A stretch of 28,974 nt of DNA from Desulfobacteraceae bacterium (GCA_021162325.1 JAGGYV010000269.1:1-28974); one strand, 5' to 3'. Positions 14,965 through 22,150 are shown, counted from the first letter of the stretch. Translations and numbers: made by a program. Notes: generated by a model from the sequence alone, not told the origin.

Positions 14965-15327
14965 ATGAAAAAAAAAGATCTGGCATTTTTCAAAGACCTT
15001 TTGACAAAGCGCATGGAAGATCTGTTGAGCCAGGCCGACAATACAGTCTCCGCCATGAACACCCCTAAAGGCAATTTTCCTGACCCCACAGACCGTGCGA
15101 CCTATGAAGCAGACCGGAATTTTGAGCTCCGGATTCGGGACAGAGAACACAAGCTCATCAAAAAAGTCAAAAAAGCCCTGGATCGTATTGAAAACAACAC
15201 ATTCGGTATCTGCGAAAAATGTGGGGAGGATATTTCCATTAAACGGTTGAAGGCCCGCCCGGTTACCACCCAATGTATTGAATGCAAAACCAAAGAAGAA
15301 GTTATAGAGAAGGCTCTTGGATTATAA
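14965..15327 (+). CDS. dksA: DksA/TraR-family C4 zinc-finger transcription factor
   Basis: This 120-residue protein binds the RNA polymerase secondary channel in its characterised homologues and, with ppGpp, adjusts transcription of stable RNA and amino acid genes. The coiled-coil tip motif DxxDxA is present as DPTDRA (40-45). A charged helix follows (EADRNFELRIRDRE), then GICEKCGEDISIKRLKARP, and a four-cysteine zinc site (C83, C86, C104, C107). The family's usual length is 120-150, so this is a short DksA. A GGGGAAAA stretch lies upstream of the ATG. Its stop overlaps the next gene by 11 bases, which indicates coupling. Confidence 0.9.
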   Translation: MKKKDLAFFKDLLTKRMEDLLSQADNTVSAMNTPKGNFPDPTDRATYEADRNFELRIRDREHKLIKKVKKALDRIENNTFGICEKCGEDISIKRLKARPVTTQCIECKTKEEVIEKALGL

Positions 15328-16267
15328 ATCCGGTGATAACTTTGGGGGAATTGATTTACATATACACTCAACGGCTTCTGATGGATCCCGTGATCCACTT
15401 GAAATACCGTCTCTTGCCAAAAAAATTGGTTTAAAGGCCATTGCCTTAACCGACCATGATTCCATTGACGGCACTAAAAAAATATTGTCGCACCGTCACC
15501 TTCTCGGCCCAATCAAATTCCTGACCGGCGTTGAAATCAGTGCGGCCCCTCCTTCTTTTTTCAGTGTTGCCGGAAGTTTCCATATCCTTGGATACGGCTT
15601 TGATGTTGACCATCTTGAACTGAATCAAGCCCTGTTGCAGCAGCAAAACGCCCGAAAAAACAGAAACCCCGGTATCATTTCCCGATTAAATGAATTGGGC
15701 TTTGATCTGTCTCTGGAAGAAGTCATTTCAGCATCCGAAGAAAAAGCACAGATCGGCAGGCCGCATATTGCCCGGGTGATGGTAGAAAAAGGCTTTGTCG
15801 ACGCCATTGATGACGCGTTTGATGTATATCTTGGAAAAGGAAAACCCGCATACATAGACAAAGCCCGGGTGGATACGGAAACAGCCATTAAACTGATTCG
15901 GTCGGCCGGCGGACTCCCGATTTTGGCCCATCCCGGACTGCTGGAAGTCCGGGATTTTAATGCCTATGAATACCTTCTTTCCGAACTGGTACCCATGGGT
16001 TTAAGGGGCATGGAGGTTTATTATCCGGGTCACTCTATAGAAGAAACCGATTATTTTGCCGAACTTGCGGAAAAATTTGATTTACTGGTCACCGGCGGTT
16101 CTGATTTTCACGGGGCAATCAACCCGGAAATTCAACTCGGCACGGGCAGGGGAGACCTTTGCGTCCCCTATGTTATCTATGAACGCCTAATGCGTGAAAT
16201 TAATCAAATAGAATCAGACGTCTGTAACCAGGCGCACCCAGCCATTACTGAATCCGGCCCCGAATGA
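15317..16267 (+). CDS. PHP-domain phosphoesterase (RNase AM / YciV-like)
   Basis: This 316-residue metal-dependent phosphoesterase has all PHP motifs: DLHIHSTASDGS (motif I), ALTDHDSIDG (II), GVEISA, ILAHPG (III) and GGSDFHG (IV). An insertion domain lies at about 105-185, as in YciV/TrpH. Enzymes of this type hydrolyse 3',5'-bisphosphonucleotides or act as 5'-3' exonucleases on short RNAs and rRNA 5' ends. The start is TTG 15317 inside the dksA 3' end; the stop is followed 35 bases later by rnc, so an RNA-processing role fits the neighbourhood. The function is assigned from family membership, not from a unique motif. Confidence 0.85.
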   Translation: MDYKSGDNFGGIDLHIHSTASDGSRDPLEIPSLAKKIGLKAIALTDHDSIDGTKKILSHRHLLGPIKFLTGVEISAAPPSFFSVAGSFHILGYGFDVDHLELNQALLQQQNARKNRNPGIISRLNELGFDLSLEEVISASEEKAQIGRPHIARVMVEKGFVDAIDDAFDVYLGKGKPAYIDKARVDTETAIKLIRSAGGLPILAHPGLLEVRDFNAYEYLLSELVPMGLRGMEVYYPGHSIEETDYFAELAEKFDLLVTGGSDFHGAINPEIQLGTGRGDLCVPYVIYERLMREINQIESDVCNQAHPAITESGPE

Positions 16268-16302
16268 AACCAAAAAGTTGAAACCAAAAAGATAAATTTA
16301 AA

Positions 16303-16995
16303 ATGATGAATCCCGACTTATCCATTCTCGAAAAAAATATTGGTTATGCTTTTGACAACCGGGACTTTCTTGAACATGCGCTACGGCACAGTTCTTATGT
16401 CAACGAGCTTTTGGACAAAGACACGCAAGACAATGAACGGCTTGAATTTTTAGGGGATTCTGTTTTAAGCATCGTCATCTCTCATTTGTTAATCGACCGG
16501 TTTCCGGAACTTAATGAAGGTGATCTGTCTAAAATTCGATCCAGTCTGGTCAATGAATTTCAGTTGTCTGCTGTTGCACAAAAAATAGAACTCGGTCAAT
16601 TTATTATGCTGGGAAAAGGTGAAATGCAGACCGGCGGTCAGGGAAAAAGTTCGATACTTGCTGATACGGTTGAGGCGTTACTGGCAGCAATCTATCTGGA
16701 CGGCGGGTTTAATAAGGTTTTTGAAGTGATCCGCCGTCATTTTTCCGGACTTTTTGCAGATCTTGCATTTCCTGAAAAAAACCAGGATTTTAAAAGCCGA
16801 ATCCAGGAAATCGTGCAGGCCACCATTAAATCGCAGCCGGAATACAACATCATCAAAGAAATGGGTCCTGATCACGATAAAATATTTGAAGTAGAACTGG
16901 TTGTGGGCGACGTTACCACACGGGGAATCGGAAAAAACAAGAAAGCGGCTGAACAGGCGGCCGCGCAGGAAGCAGTGAAACTATTGAATCAATGA
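16303..16995 (+). CDS. rnc: Ribonuclease III
   Basis: This double-stranded-RNA endonuclease acts in rRNA and mRNA processing. The 230-residue protein contains the signature NERLEFLGDSVL (44-55), catalytic acids E48, D52, D121 and E124 (ILADTVEALLAAIYLDGG), and a C-terminal dsRNA-binding domain (about 162-230, with GIGKNKKAAEQAAAQEAVKLL). There are two adjacent ATG codons (16303, 16306). Its TGA overlaps the radical SAM ATG (ATGA at 16992-16995), so translation is coupled. Confidence 0.96.
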   Translation: MMNPDLSILEKNIGYAFDNRDFLEHALRHSSYVNELLDKDTQDNERLEFLGDSVLSIVISHLLIDRFPELNEGDLSKIRSSLVNEFQLSAVAQKIELGQFIMLGKGEMQTGGQGKSSILADTVEALLAAIYLDGGFNKVFEVIRRHFSGLFADLAFPEKNQDFKSRIQEIVQATIKSQPEYNIIKEMGPDHDKIFEVELVVGDVTTRGIGKNKKAAEQAAAQEAVKLLNQ

Positions 16996-18020
16996 AGCCG
17001 GCCTTGAAACCATTTATCATCCCCATATTTATTCCCCATTCCGGGTGCCCCCATCAGTGCATTTTTTGTAACCAGCGGGCAATCACCGGCACATCCGGTG
17101 CCATCCCCTCGGCAAATGAAATTCATTCGATTGTCCATGAATTTCTGGCATATAAACGAAAAAGCCGGTCCCGAACGGAGGTGTCTTTTTTTGGCGGTAA
17201 TTTTTTAGGGCTTACGCCAGGCCAGATTCACCGACTGCTTAATCAGCTCGTCTCTTTTGTGGAATCAAAAAAGATTGACGGCATCCGATTTTCCACCCGG
17301 CCGGACACGATTGACGAAGATCGGCTCAACCTGATCCGCCCGTATCCGGTATCGACCATTGAACTGGGGGTGCAGTCCATGGATGACCGGGTCCTCAAAC
17401 TGTCCCTTCGGGGCCATTTTGTTAAAGACACGGTACAAGCTGTATCCTTACTCCAACAGGAAAAAAAGTATCAGATCGGCCTCCAGATGATGACCGGGTT
17501 GCCGGGGGACAATGACGCGGTGTGTTTAGACACCGCCCGGCAGATTATTGCTTTAAAGCCTGATTTCGTCAGAATTTATCCGACTCTGGTTATTGCCGAC
17601 AGCCCGCTGGCGAACTTGTACCAAAAAGGCAAATACCGGCCGCAGTCCATGGATGAATGTGTGGCTCAGCTAAAAAAACTCTATCTGTTATTTCAGGAAA
17701 ACCAGATTGACGTCATTCGAATGGGCCTGCAGGCGTCTGACGACTTAGATGATTCGTCCACGGTTCTTGCCGGACCCTATCATCCGGCGATGGGGCATAT
17801 GGTGTTCTCAAAAATTTTTCTGGATGCGGCGGCAAAAAAAATCAGGGAGAAAACCTCTCCCAATGATGCAGTGACCCTTACGGTTCATCCCAGAAATCTA
17901 TCCCGCATGCAGGGGCTGAACAAAAAAAATATTGTTGCGCTAAAGCAGCTGTTTGATATCCAAAAACTGAATTTAACAACGGATGCATCCCTTGGCAGCA
18001 GCGATGTGGTCGTTAATTAG
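16992..18020 (+). CDS. Elp3-like radical SAM protein
   Basis: This 342-residue enzyme binds a [4Fe-4S] cluster through C19-x3-C23-x2-C26 (CPHQCIFC) and would cleave S-adenosylmethionine to a 5'-deoxyadenosyl radical. Other radical SAM features are SFFGGNFLGL, RFSTRPDTID, ELGVQSMDDRVL and QMMTGLPGD. It resembles the Elp3/radical SAM family often found after rnc in anaerobes, but lacks the C-terminal GNAT acetyltransferase domain of true Elp3, so tRNA wobble-uridine modification is only a guess. It overlaps rnc by four bases. It is the last gene of the dksA run; no hairpin terminator follows, and a repeat and two toxin-antitoxin pairs lie beyond. Confidence 0.88.
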   Translation: MKPALKPFIIPIFIPHSGCPHQCIFCNQRAITGTSGAIPSANEIHSIVHEFLAYKRKSRSRTEVSFFGGNFLGLTPGQIHRLLNQLVSFVESKKIDGIRFSTRPDTIDEDRLNLIRPYPVSTIELGVQSMDDRVLKLSLRGHFVKDTVQAVSLLQQEKKYQIGLQMMTGLPGDNDAVCLDTARQIIALKPDFVRIYPTLVIADSPLANLYQKGKYRPQSMDECVAQLKKLYLLFQENQIDVIRMGLQASDDLDDSSTVLAGPYHPAMGHMVFSKIFLDAAAKKIREKTSPNDAVTLTVHPRNLSRMQGLNKKNIVALKQLFDIQKLNLTTDASLGSSDVVVN

Positions 18021-18188
18021 AGCCCGAACGGAAATATAGCCGCATACATGTGGGTTTCGCGCCCCTTGGAATCTAAGGTTATACGGTTGATTTTCGTCCC
18101 TGTCTTTCCGCCAGTTACATAAAATCTCACGAGAGAGAGGCAGAATTCGTTTTATGATTAGCTGCAGACCCACGCAGACACAAATATT
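18021..18188. other. Intergenic stretch, no gene seen
   Basis: Bases between the radical SAM gene and the GATGGC repeat hold no credible frame, hairpin terminator or RNA gene that I recognise. With the repeat (18189-18315) and the vapBC promoter it makes up the 400-base gene-free gap 18021-18421. Confidence 0.35.
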
Positions 18189-18315
18189 GATGGCGTCGTA
18201 AAAACTCCCATCTACTGCGTTGCAGTGGTTTTTCAGACTTTCAATATACTACATGTATTATTTCAATCCTGAAAAACCACTACGCCTTGTATATGGAATT
18301 TTTAACTTAGCCATC
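18189..18315. repeat. MITE-like repeat, copy C (GATGGC...GCCATC ends)
   Basis: The element is 127 bp with GATGGC at 18189 and GCCATC ending at 18315. Its terminal inverted repeats are about 22 bp: GATGGCGTCGTAAAAACTC at one end and the complement of GATGGCTAAGTTAAAAATTC at the other. An internal palindrome (GTGGTTTTTCAG / CTGAAAAACCAC) brings both ends together. The terminus resembles copies A and B but the interior differs, so it is a relative rather than a copy. It lies immediately upstream of the toxin-antitoxin island. Confidence 0.7.
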
Positions 18316-18360
18316 CAAATACTTTTTGCGAGAGTGTCAATATTAAATATTCTGAAAAAT

Positions 18361-18414
18361 TTGACAAAAATATATCGATGGTATAATTGTAATACCATAA
18401 ACTATCGATGGAGG
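18361..18414 (+). promoter_or_regulatory. vapBC promoter, operator and ribosome binding site
   Basis: TTGACA (18361-18366), a 15-bp spacer and an extended -10 (TGGTATAAT, -10 at 18382-18387) precede the antitoxin gene. A perfect inverted repeat ATGGTAT (18378-18384) / ATACCAT (18392-18398) covers the -10. A direct repeat TATCGATGG occurs at 18373-18381 and 18403-18411. Both are likely operator sites for the AbrB-type antitoxin. GGAGG (18410-18414) is the ribosome binding site. Confidence 0.7.
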
Positions 18415-18421
18415 TAATAAT

Positions 18422-18628
18422 ATGCAAACTGTTACTGTGTCACCCAAATACCAGGTTGTCATCCCCAAAAAGATAAGAGCGTCGCTACAGCTACGACCCG
18501 GGCAAAAAATGCAGGTTATAGAATATAATGGGCGGGTTGAGCTGATTCCTGAATGTGACATTACGGAACTCCGGGGATTCCTGAAAGGCATAAACACCGA
18601 TTTTGTCCGTGAGGCAGACCGAATATGA
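18422..18628 (+). CDS. vapB: AbrB/MazE-type antitoxin (VapB-like)
   Basis: This 68-residue protein has an N-terminal SpoVT/AbrB swapped-hairpin domain: TVSPKYQVVIPKKIRASLQLRPGQ is typical, with the basic VIPKKIR turn for DNA binding. The C-terminal segment (about 48-68, ITELRGFLKGIN) should wrap the toxin. It would repress its own operon through the operator overlapping the -10. Its TGA overlaps the toxin ATG (ATGA, 18625-18628), the usual translational coupling of such pairs. Confidence 0.88.
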   Translation: MQTVTVSPKYQVVIPKKIRASLQLRPGQKMQVIEYNGRVELIPECDITELRGFLKGINTDFVREADRI

Positions 18629-18999
18629 ATATTGTCGATTCCTGTGCCTGGCTGGCTTTTTTTGCAGATGAACCCAATGCCCGGCATTTTCTGCCGCCAT
18701 TACAGGATTCAGACTCATTGATCGTCCCATCCATAACAATCTATGAAGTATTCAAGGTTGTTTTGCGAGAATCAAATGAAAATGAAGCGATTCAATCAAT
18801 TGCAGCAATGCAAAAAGGGTTTGTTGTTGATTTGACATCCTCTTTGGCAATTTCAGCCGCCAAACTCGGCTTGAAGCACAACCTCCCAATGGCTGACAGC
18901 ATTATTCTTGCAACGGCTCATGCCTATGAAGCCACTATCTGGACTCAGGACTCCGATTTTGATACCATTTCAGGCGTTAAATATTTTCCAAAAATATAA
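18625..18999 (+). CDS. vapC: PIN-domain ribonuclease toxin (VapC family)
   Basis: This 124-residue PIN-domain protein has acidic residues at the expected positions: D5 (NIVDSCAWL), E41 (IYEVFKV), D91 (MADSIILA) and D109/D111 (TQDSDF). These bind Mg2+/Mn2+ in VapC RNases, which cleave tRNA or rRNA. Length and layout match the family. All catalytic acids are present, so it looks intact. It is paired with the AbrB-type antitoxin just upstream. Confidence 0.9.
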   Translation: MNIVDSCAWLAFFADEPNARHFLPPLQDSDSLIVPSITIYEVFKVVLRESNENEAIQSIAAMQKGFVVDLTSSLAISAAKLGLKHNLPMADSIILATAHAYEATIWTQDSDFDTISGVKYFPKI

Positions 19000-19392
19000 C
19001 GCCGGAAACCACCCTCTTTTATTGAATCTCTTTCCTGCAATTGATAACATTCCTCTTTTGTCCGTCTTTTTATCTGAAGCCGGTGCTTGTCTGCTTAAAA
19101 CCGGAAGTGAACTGATTTTTTTTCTTTTACAGCTGCTCGCGGTTTTTAAACCATTTCAGTATGTTCTTATCTTTGGCAATCGCATGTATTTTTTGGAAAA
19201 ATTCCCGGCAAACAGGATGCATTTTCTGTATTCGGGAGGATTCAAACCGGCTGGTGTACTGAAAAGACTTATGCATTCCCACGGACCGTGGGAACACGAG
19301 AATGTCAAACATTGGTGAAAAAGTGCCTGTCAAATAAAAGGATTTCCTAAATACAGTTTGACATATCATATATGGTATAGTATTTTTTTGGT
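19000..19392. other. Intergenic gap between the two toxin-antitoxin pairs, with a REP-like hairpin
   Basis: The clear features are a 9-bp perfect hairpin TTCCCACGG-A-CCGTGGGAA at about 19275-19293, of the CATTCCCACG/CGTGGGAAC type seen as a dispersed repeat in many bacteria, and the higBA promoter at its end. Frames on both strands cross the region but have no ribosome binding site or recognisable domain, so no gene is called. Confidence 0.45.
19358..19386 (+). promoter_or_regulatory. higBA-type promoter with palindromic operator
   Basis: TTGACA (19358-19363) and TATTTT (19381-19386) are separated by 17 bp. The spacer holds an imperfect palindrome centred on CATATATG (19367-19374), a likely autoregulation site for the XRE antitoxin. 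The predicted start of transcription falls at or next to the toxin ATG at 19393. Confidence 0.5.
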
Positions 19393-19674
19393 ATGTGGGA
19401 AATTTTTGAACATCGATCACTGGTCAGAAAACTTCCGAAAATTCCTGTTGATATCCTGAAACGGTATGAAAAATGGAAGGACATCGTAATGATTTCAGGC
19501 CCGGACGGATTAAAGCGAATCAAAGGGTTTCATGATGAATCGCTGAAAGGGAAGTGGCAGGGGGCTCGATCCTCGAGATTGAGTCTTCAATATCGGCTTA
19601 TCTACAAGATAGTGAAAAATCAGTTATATGTTCAAGTAATGGATATTAATCCTCATGATTACAGGAAAAAATAA
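19393..19674 (+). CDS. higB: RelE/HigB-superfamily mRNA interferase toxin
   Basis: This 93-residue toxin has the RelE fold pattern: helix 1 (SLVRKLPKIPVDILKRYEKW), the strand region GARSSRLSLQYRLIYKI and the terminal strand VQVMDINPHDYRK. The basic and aromatic residues (R, Y, H83, Y85) that act on ribosome-bound mRNA in relatives lie in these last segments. It precedes its antitoxin, the HigBA order. No ribosome binding site precedes ATG 19393, and the promoter position suggests a leaderless or near-leaderless mRNA. The stop is one base before the antitoxin ATG. Confidence 0.85.
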   Translation: MWEIFEHRSLVRKLPKIPVDILKRYEKWKDIVMISGPDGLKRIKGFHDESLKGKWQGARSSRLSLQYRLIYKIVKNQLYVQVMDINPHDYRKK

Positions 19675-19675
19675 T

Positions 19676-19936
19676 ATGACCGACTATATAAAAGCAAAAA
19701 AAAAGATTGATGTCACAGTGGGAGAATCCGTCAGGATAATCAGAGAGTTACAGGAGTTCAGCCAGAATGATCTGGCACAGTTGACCGGGATTCCTCAATC
19801 AACTATATCCGCCATCGAAAATGACCGGATTCAACTGGGCGTAGAAAGAGCAAAAGTGTTTGCAACAGCCCTAAAATGCCACCCGGCGGTTCTTGTTTTT
19901 CCGGGTTGGGAAATCAATGAGCAGTCGGCGGCATGA
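19676..19936 (+). CDS. higA: XRE-family helix-turn-helix antitoxin (HigA-like)
   Basis: This 86-residue protein has a Cro/CI helix-turn-helix (about residues 20-70): GESVRIIRELQEFSQNDLAQLTGIPQ, then STISAIENDRIQLGVERAKVFA. It should neutralise the toxin encoded immediately upstream and repress the shared promoter. ATG 19676 is chosen because AGGA lies about ten bases upstream and it follows the toxin stop directly; an in-frame ATG at 19655 inside the toxin would add seven residues without a ribosome binding site. Confidence 0.87.
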   Translation: MTDYIKAKKKIDVTVGESVRIIRELQEFSQNDLAQLTGIPQSTISAIENDRIQLGVERAKVFATALKCHPAVLVFPGWEINEQSAA

Positions 19937-19942
19937 TCCCCC

Positions 19943-19971
19943 TTGAACCGGCATATATTCATTGCTATTAT
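19943..19971 (+). promoter_or_regulatory. Candidate promoter for the ferredoxin gene group
   Basis: TTGAAC (19943-19948), a 17-bp spacer and TATTAT (19966-19971) stand about 50 bases before the ferredoxin ATG, followed by a very AT-rich leader with AAGGAG before the start. Confidence 0.5.
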
Positions 19972-20024
19972 TAAAATATTATAAAATAAAAGAATGAATA
20001 AAAATAAAAAAGGAGCCAATTAAA

Positions 20025-20393
20025 ATGCCTTGGATAGATAAAAAAATATGTACAGGATGCCTGATGTGTGTCGATGAATGTAGTGTTGGTGCTATTTCAA
20101 TGGATGAAGATACTGCGTTTATTAACGAAAGCGAATGCATACGATGCGGGGTGTGTCATGAAGTCTGTTCCAGTGACGCAGTTCGCCATGACGGAGAAAG
20201 GATCCCTGAAGAAGTGGCATCTAATTTGGCTTGGGCAACCGCGTTACTGGAACATGCGTATTATTTAAATGACAAAAAAAAACAAAAAGAACTTATTGAC
20301 CGGTTACAGCGCTATTTTATTAAAAACAAGAAAGTGATGGAAAAAACCATTGAGCGCCTTGAAAATTTACAGAACACGAAATATGCCGATTAA
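20025..20393 (+). CDS. 2[4Fe-4S] ferredoxin with C-terminal helical extension
   Basis: This 122-residue protein begins with a bacterial-type double-cluster ferredoxin domain: C9-x2-C12-x2-C15-x3-C19 and C38-x2-C41-x2-C44-x3-C48, with the usual VGAI turn. Residues 60-122 form an added, strongly helical, charged tail (EEVASNLAWATALLEHAYY; KKKQKELIDRLQRYF; VMEKTIERLENLQ), perhaps for binding a partner. Clostridial-type ferredoxins end near residue 56, so the extension is notable. AAGGAGCC precedes the ATG. The next gene, a response regulator with a Cys-rich C-terminus, follows 30 bases later and may be cotranscribed. It would transfer electrons in the cytoplasm; the partner is unknown. Confidence 0.88.
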   Translation: MPWIDKKICTGCLMCVDECSVGAISMDEDTAFINESECIRCGVCHEVCSSDAVRHDGERIPEEVASNLAWATALLEHAYYLNDKKKQKELIDRLQRYFIKNKKVMEKTIERLENLQNTKYAD

Positions 20394-20423
20394 ATGGAAT
20401 ATTCATATTGAAGAAAGGTTGCG

Positions 20424-21053
20424 ATGAGAATATTGATTGCAGATGACGGACTGACTATCCGCCGGCTGCTGGAAACATATTTGACACACTGGGGCTATGA
20501 TGTGGTGCCGGTTTCAGACGGCAATGAAGCCTGGGAAGTGCTTAAAAACCCGGATGCTCCCCGGCTGGTGATTCTTGACTGGCTGATGCCCGGCATGGAC
20601 GGCGTGGATGTCTGTCGAAAAGTAAGACAGCTAAAACACGGAAAACTCTTTTATATTATCATCTTTACTTCTCTTGAGGACAAGAAAGACCTGGTGACCG
20701 CCCTGGAAGCCGGAGCGGATGATTTTATTATCAAAAATTTTGATAAGGATGAATTAAAAGCGCGTATTAAAGTGGGAGAGCGGGTGGCGCGCCTGAAGTC
20801 TGAATTAGACAGCCGGGTCAGGGAACTTGAAGAATCCGCCGCCCATGTAAAACAGCTGCAGGGAATACTGCCCATTTGCATGCACTGTCATAAAATTCGG
20901 GATGACCAGGAATCCTGGCAGCGTTTGGATAATTATTTTGCCGAGCACACGGATATTTTGCTCAGCCATTGTCTCTGCCCGGAGTGTTATGAGAAACACT
21001 ATCCGGAATTTTTTGAACCCCTCCCGGACAAAAAAAATATATGTTCCGATTAA
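20424..21053 (+). CDS. Response regulator with Cys-rich C-terminal domain
   Basis: This 209-residue protein has a CheY-like receiver (1-118) with the acid pair D7/D8, phospho-acceptor D52 (VILDWLMPGMDG), T82 and K104, so phosphorylation is likely. A heptad-like linker (118-146) leads to a small C-terminal module: ILPICMHCHKIRDDQESW (C152, C155, H156) and HCLCPECYEKHYPE (C183, C185, C188). This module recurs at the C-terminus of many Desulfobacterota signalling proteins (family knowledge) and looks like a metal- or redox-binding site; no DNA-binding or enzymatic output domain is present. No histidine kinase is adjacent. The ferredoxin next door suggests a redox link, which is inference. Confidence 0.88.
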   Translation: MRILIADDGLTIRRLLETYLTHWGYDVVPVSDGNEAWEVLKNPDAPRLVILDWLMPGMDGVDVCRKVRQLKHGKLFYIIIFTSLEDKKDLVTALEAGADDFIIKNFDKDELKARIKVGERVARLKSELDSRVRELEESAAHVKQLQGILPICMHCHKIRDDQESWQRLDNYFAEHTDILLSHCLCPECYEKHYPEFFEPLPDKKNICSD

Positions 21054-21158
21054 ATGCCTGGCCGAATGCCTGACAAAAACCCCGGATATGCCTTTTTTTT
21101 ACCTGTATCCAGCCTATTCAAACCGCCGCCCATATTTTCTCAAAAAAGGAATGCTTCT

Positions 21159-21747
21159 ATGCAGGATCTCACCAAAGCGCAAAAAACATGGGTTTTACGC
21201 GCTTCCGGATCAATCCGGAACCCATATTGACTGCCAGATTATTGATACGGCCTTACTCGGTGGTGTGACGTTTCATTCGGACATGAAGCTGGACGTCACG
21301 GCTGTCGCCGATGAGAAACCGGTGATCCTGGTCCGGGAGGATTTTGATCCGGATATCAATGTCTATGTCGGTCCGATGGTGACGGTTATCGGTACATCTC
21401 TACAGAACAAGGATATGCTTAAAAAATTTCAGTCCAGCTGGAATACGGTTGGCCTGGAAATGGAAGGCGGGCATTATCAGCGCGCTATCAGCGCTGCCAT
21501 TATCAAGGGGCATATCTCCAAAAATATTAAGGTCCGCTATGCCTACTATGCGTCGGACAACCCCCTGACCAGCAGCCAGACCCTGGCGGCCGGAGAAATG
21601 GGAGCTGAAGGCATCCGGCCGACATATATGGTGACCAAGGTTGATGGCTTCGTAAAAAGTCCAAATTCTGTGTTGCACGGCGTCCTTCGTCACTCAACGT
21701 ACATTCGTACGCCTCGTTCCTCAGGACTTATGCGCCTTGCCAATTGA
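21159..21747 (+). pseudogene. Frameshifted nucleoside-phosphorylase-like remnant with repeat-derived tail
   Basis: An ATG at 21159 with AAGGA in good position starts MQDLTKAQK, then the frame runs out at an A6 run (about 21182-21187). Removing one A restores HGFYALPDQSGTHIDCQ and a long frame to 21747. That frame has VGLEMEGGHYQRAI (the MEG glutamate loop of purine/uridine phosphorylases) and YYASDNPL, where the Asp fits the family's catalytic aspartate. The N-terminal part expected for such an enzyme is missing. The last 34 residues (from DGFVKSPNS) are encoded by MITE-like repeat copy B, which also supplies the stop. The gene therefore appears truncated at both ends and frameshifted. The family call rests on short motifs and is moderately certain. 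Confidence 0.6.
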
Positions 21748-21779
21748 TATAGATTGGTGAACTTTTTTCTTTGCCCTTC
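21643..21779 (+). repeat. MITE-like repeat, copy B (overlaps a coding 3' end)
   Basis: It starts GATGGCTTCGTAAAAAGTCC and aligns with the minus strand of 6386-6524 along its length, with shared blocks such as GATGGCTTCGTAAAAAGTC, GTCCTTCG/ATCCTTCG, TCAGGA and CTTTTTTCTTTG. The right terminus (GCCCTTC) has decayed from GCCATC. A short stem CCAAT/ATTGG (21740-21756) followed by TTTTTT could terminate transcription on the plus strand. Confidence 0.75.
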
Positions 21780-21876
21780 GAAACCTTTCACCGCATCTAC
21801 TTCGTCATTGGTTATCCATTTCGATTGAGTTCTGTCATTATTTGATAGGTCGGCACGAAGGCCGATCCTGCTTGTC

Positions 21877-21898
21877 CAGTGCCGCCGGCACTGTTTTT
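21877..21898 (+). terminator. Intrinsic terminator after the ferredoxin/response-regulator group
   Basis: A 7-bp GC-rich stem CAGTGCC / GGCACTG (21877-21883 with 21887-21893, loop GCC) is followed by TTTTT (21894-21898) on the plus strand. Confidence 0.6.
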
Positions 21899-22150
21899 AG
21901 CGACGTCACGAACGGGTGGTGCAGGTAGATGCCAAAGAACGTGACACCTTTCCGGCATCCGATTCCATATGACATTTTTTATATTTTTTCCCGCTTCCGC
22001 ACCAGCAGAGATCATTCCTTCCCAGCTTGGGGGTGGGCTTTTCCTGTTTCTCCATACCAAACAACTTATTTAAAATTCCCATGACGGCTCCGAAAAAGTA
22101 GAGGTGAAAAATTCGTTTCTTGTAAAAAGAAACATTGGCACAGACTCTTT
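21899..22150. other. Intergenic region between convergent transcription units
   Basis: The stretch from the terminator to the RND pump stop codon contains no credible gene; an 82-codon minus frame (21812-22060) has no ribosome binding site or known motif. A weak hairpin GTTTCTT/AAGAAAC (22115-22121 with 22127-22133) followed on the minus strand by GAATTTTT could end the efflux operon. Confidence 0.35.

Noticed and set aside
19230..19260. TTCAAACC segment resembling a tRNA T-loop
   Set aside because: No acceptor stem or anticodon arm could be formed around it.
18908..19318. 136-codon frame overlapping the end of vapC
   Set aside because: It overlaps the catalytic C-terminus of the PIN toxin and continues across a repeat hairpin; no independent start signal.
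19127..19420. 97-codon minus-strand frame between the two TA pairs
   Set aside because: It overlaps the higBA promoter and the REP-like hairpin, has no ribosome binding site and no recognisable domain.
21812..22060. 82-codon minus-strand frame downstream of the efflux operon
   Set aside because: Its composition is consistent with non-coding DNA and it overlaps the plus-strand terminator; no start signal.
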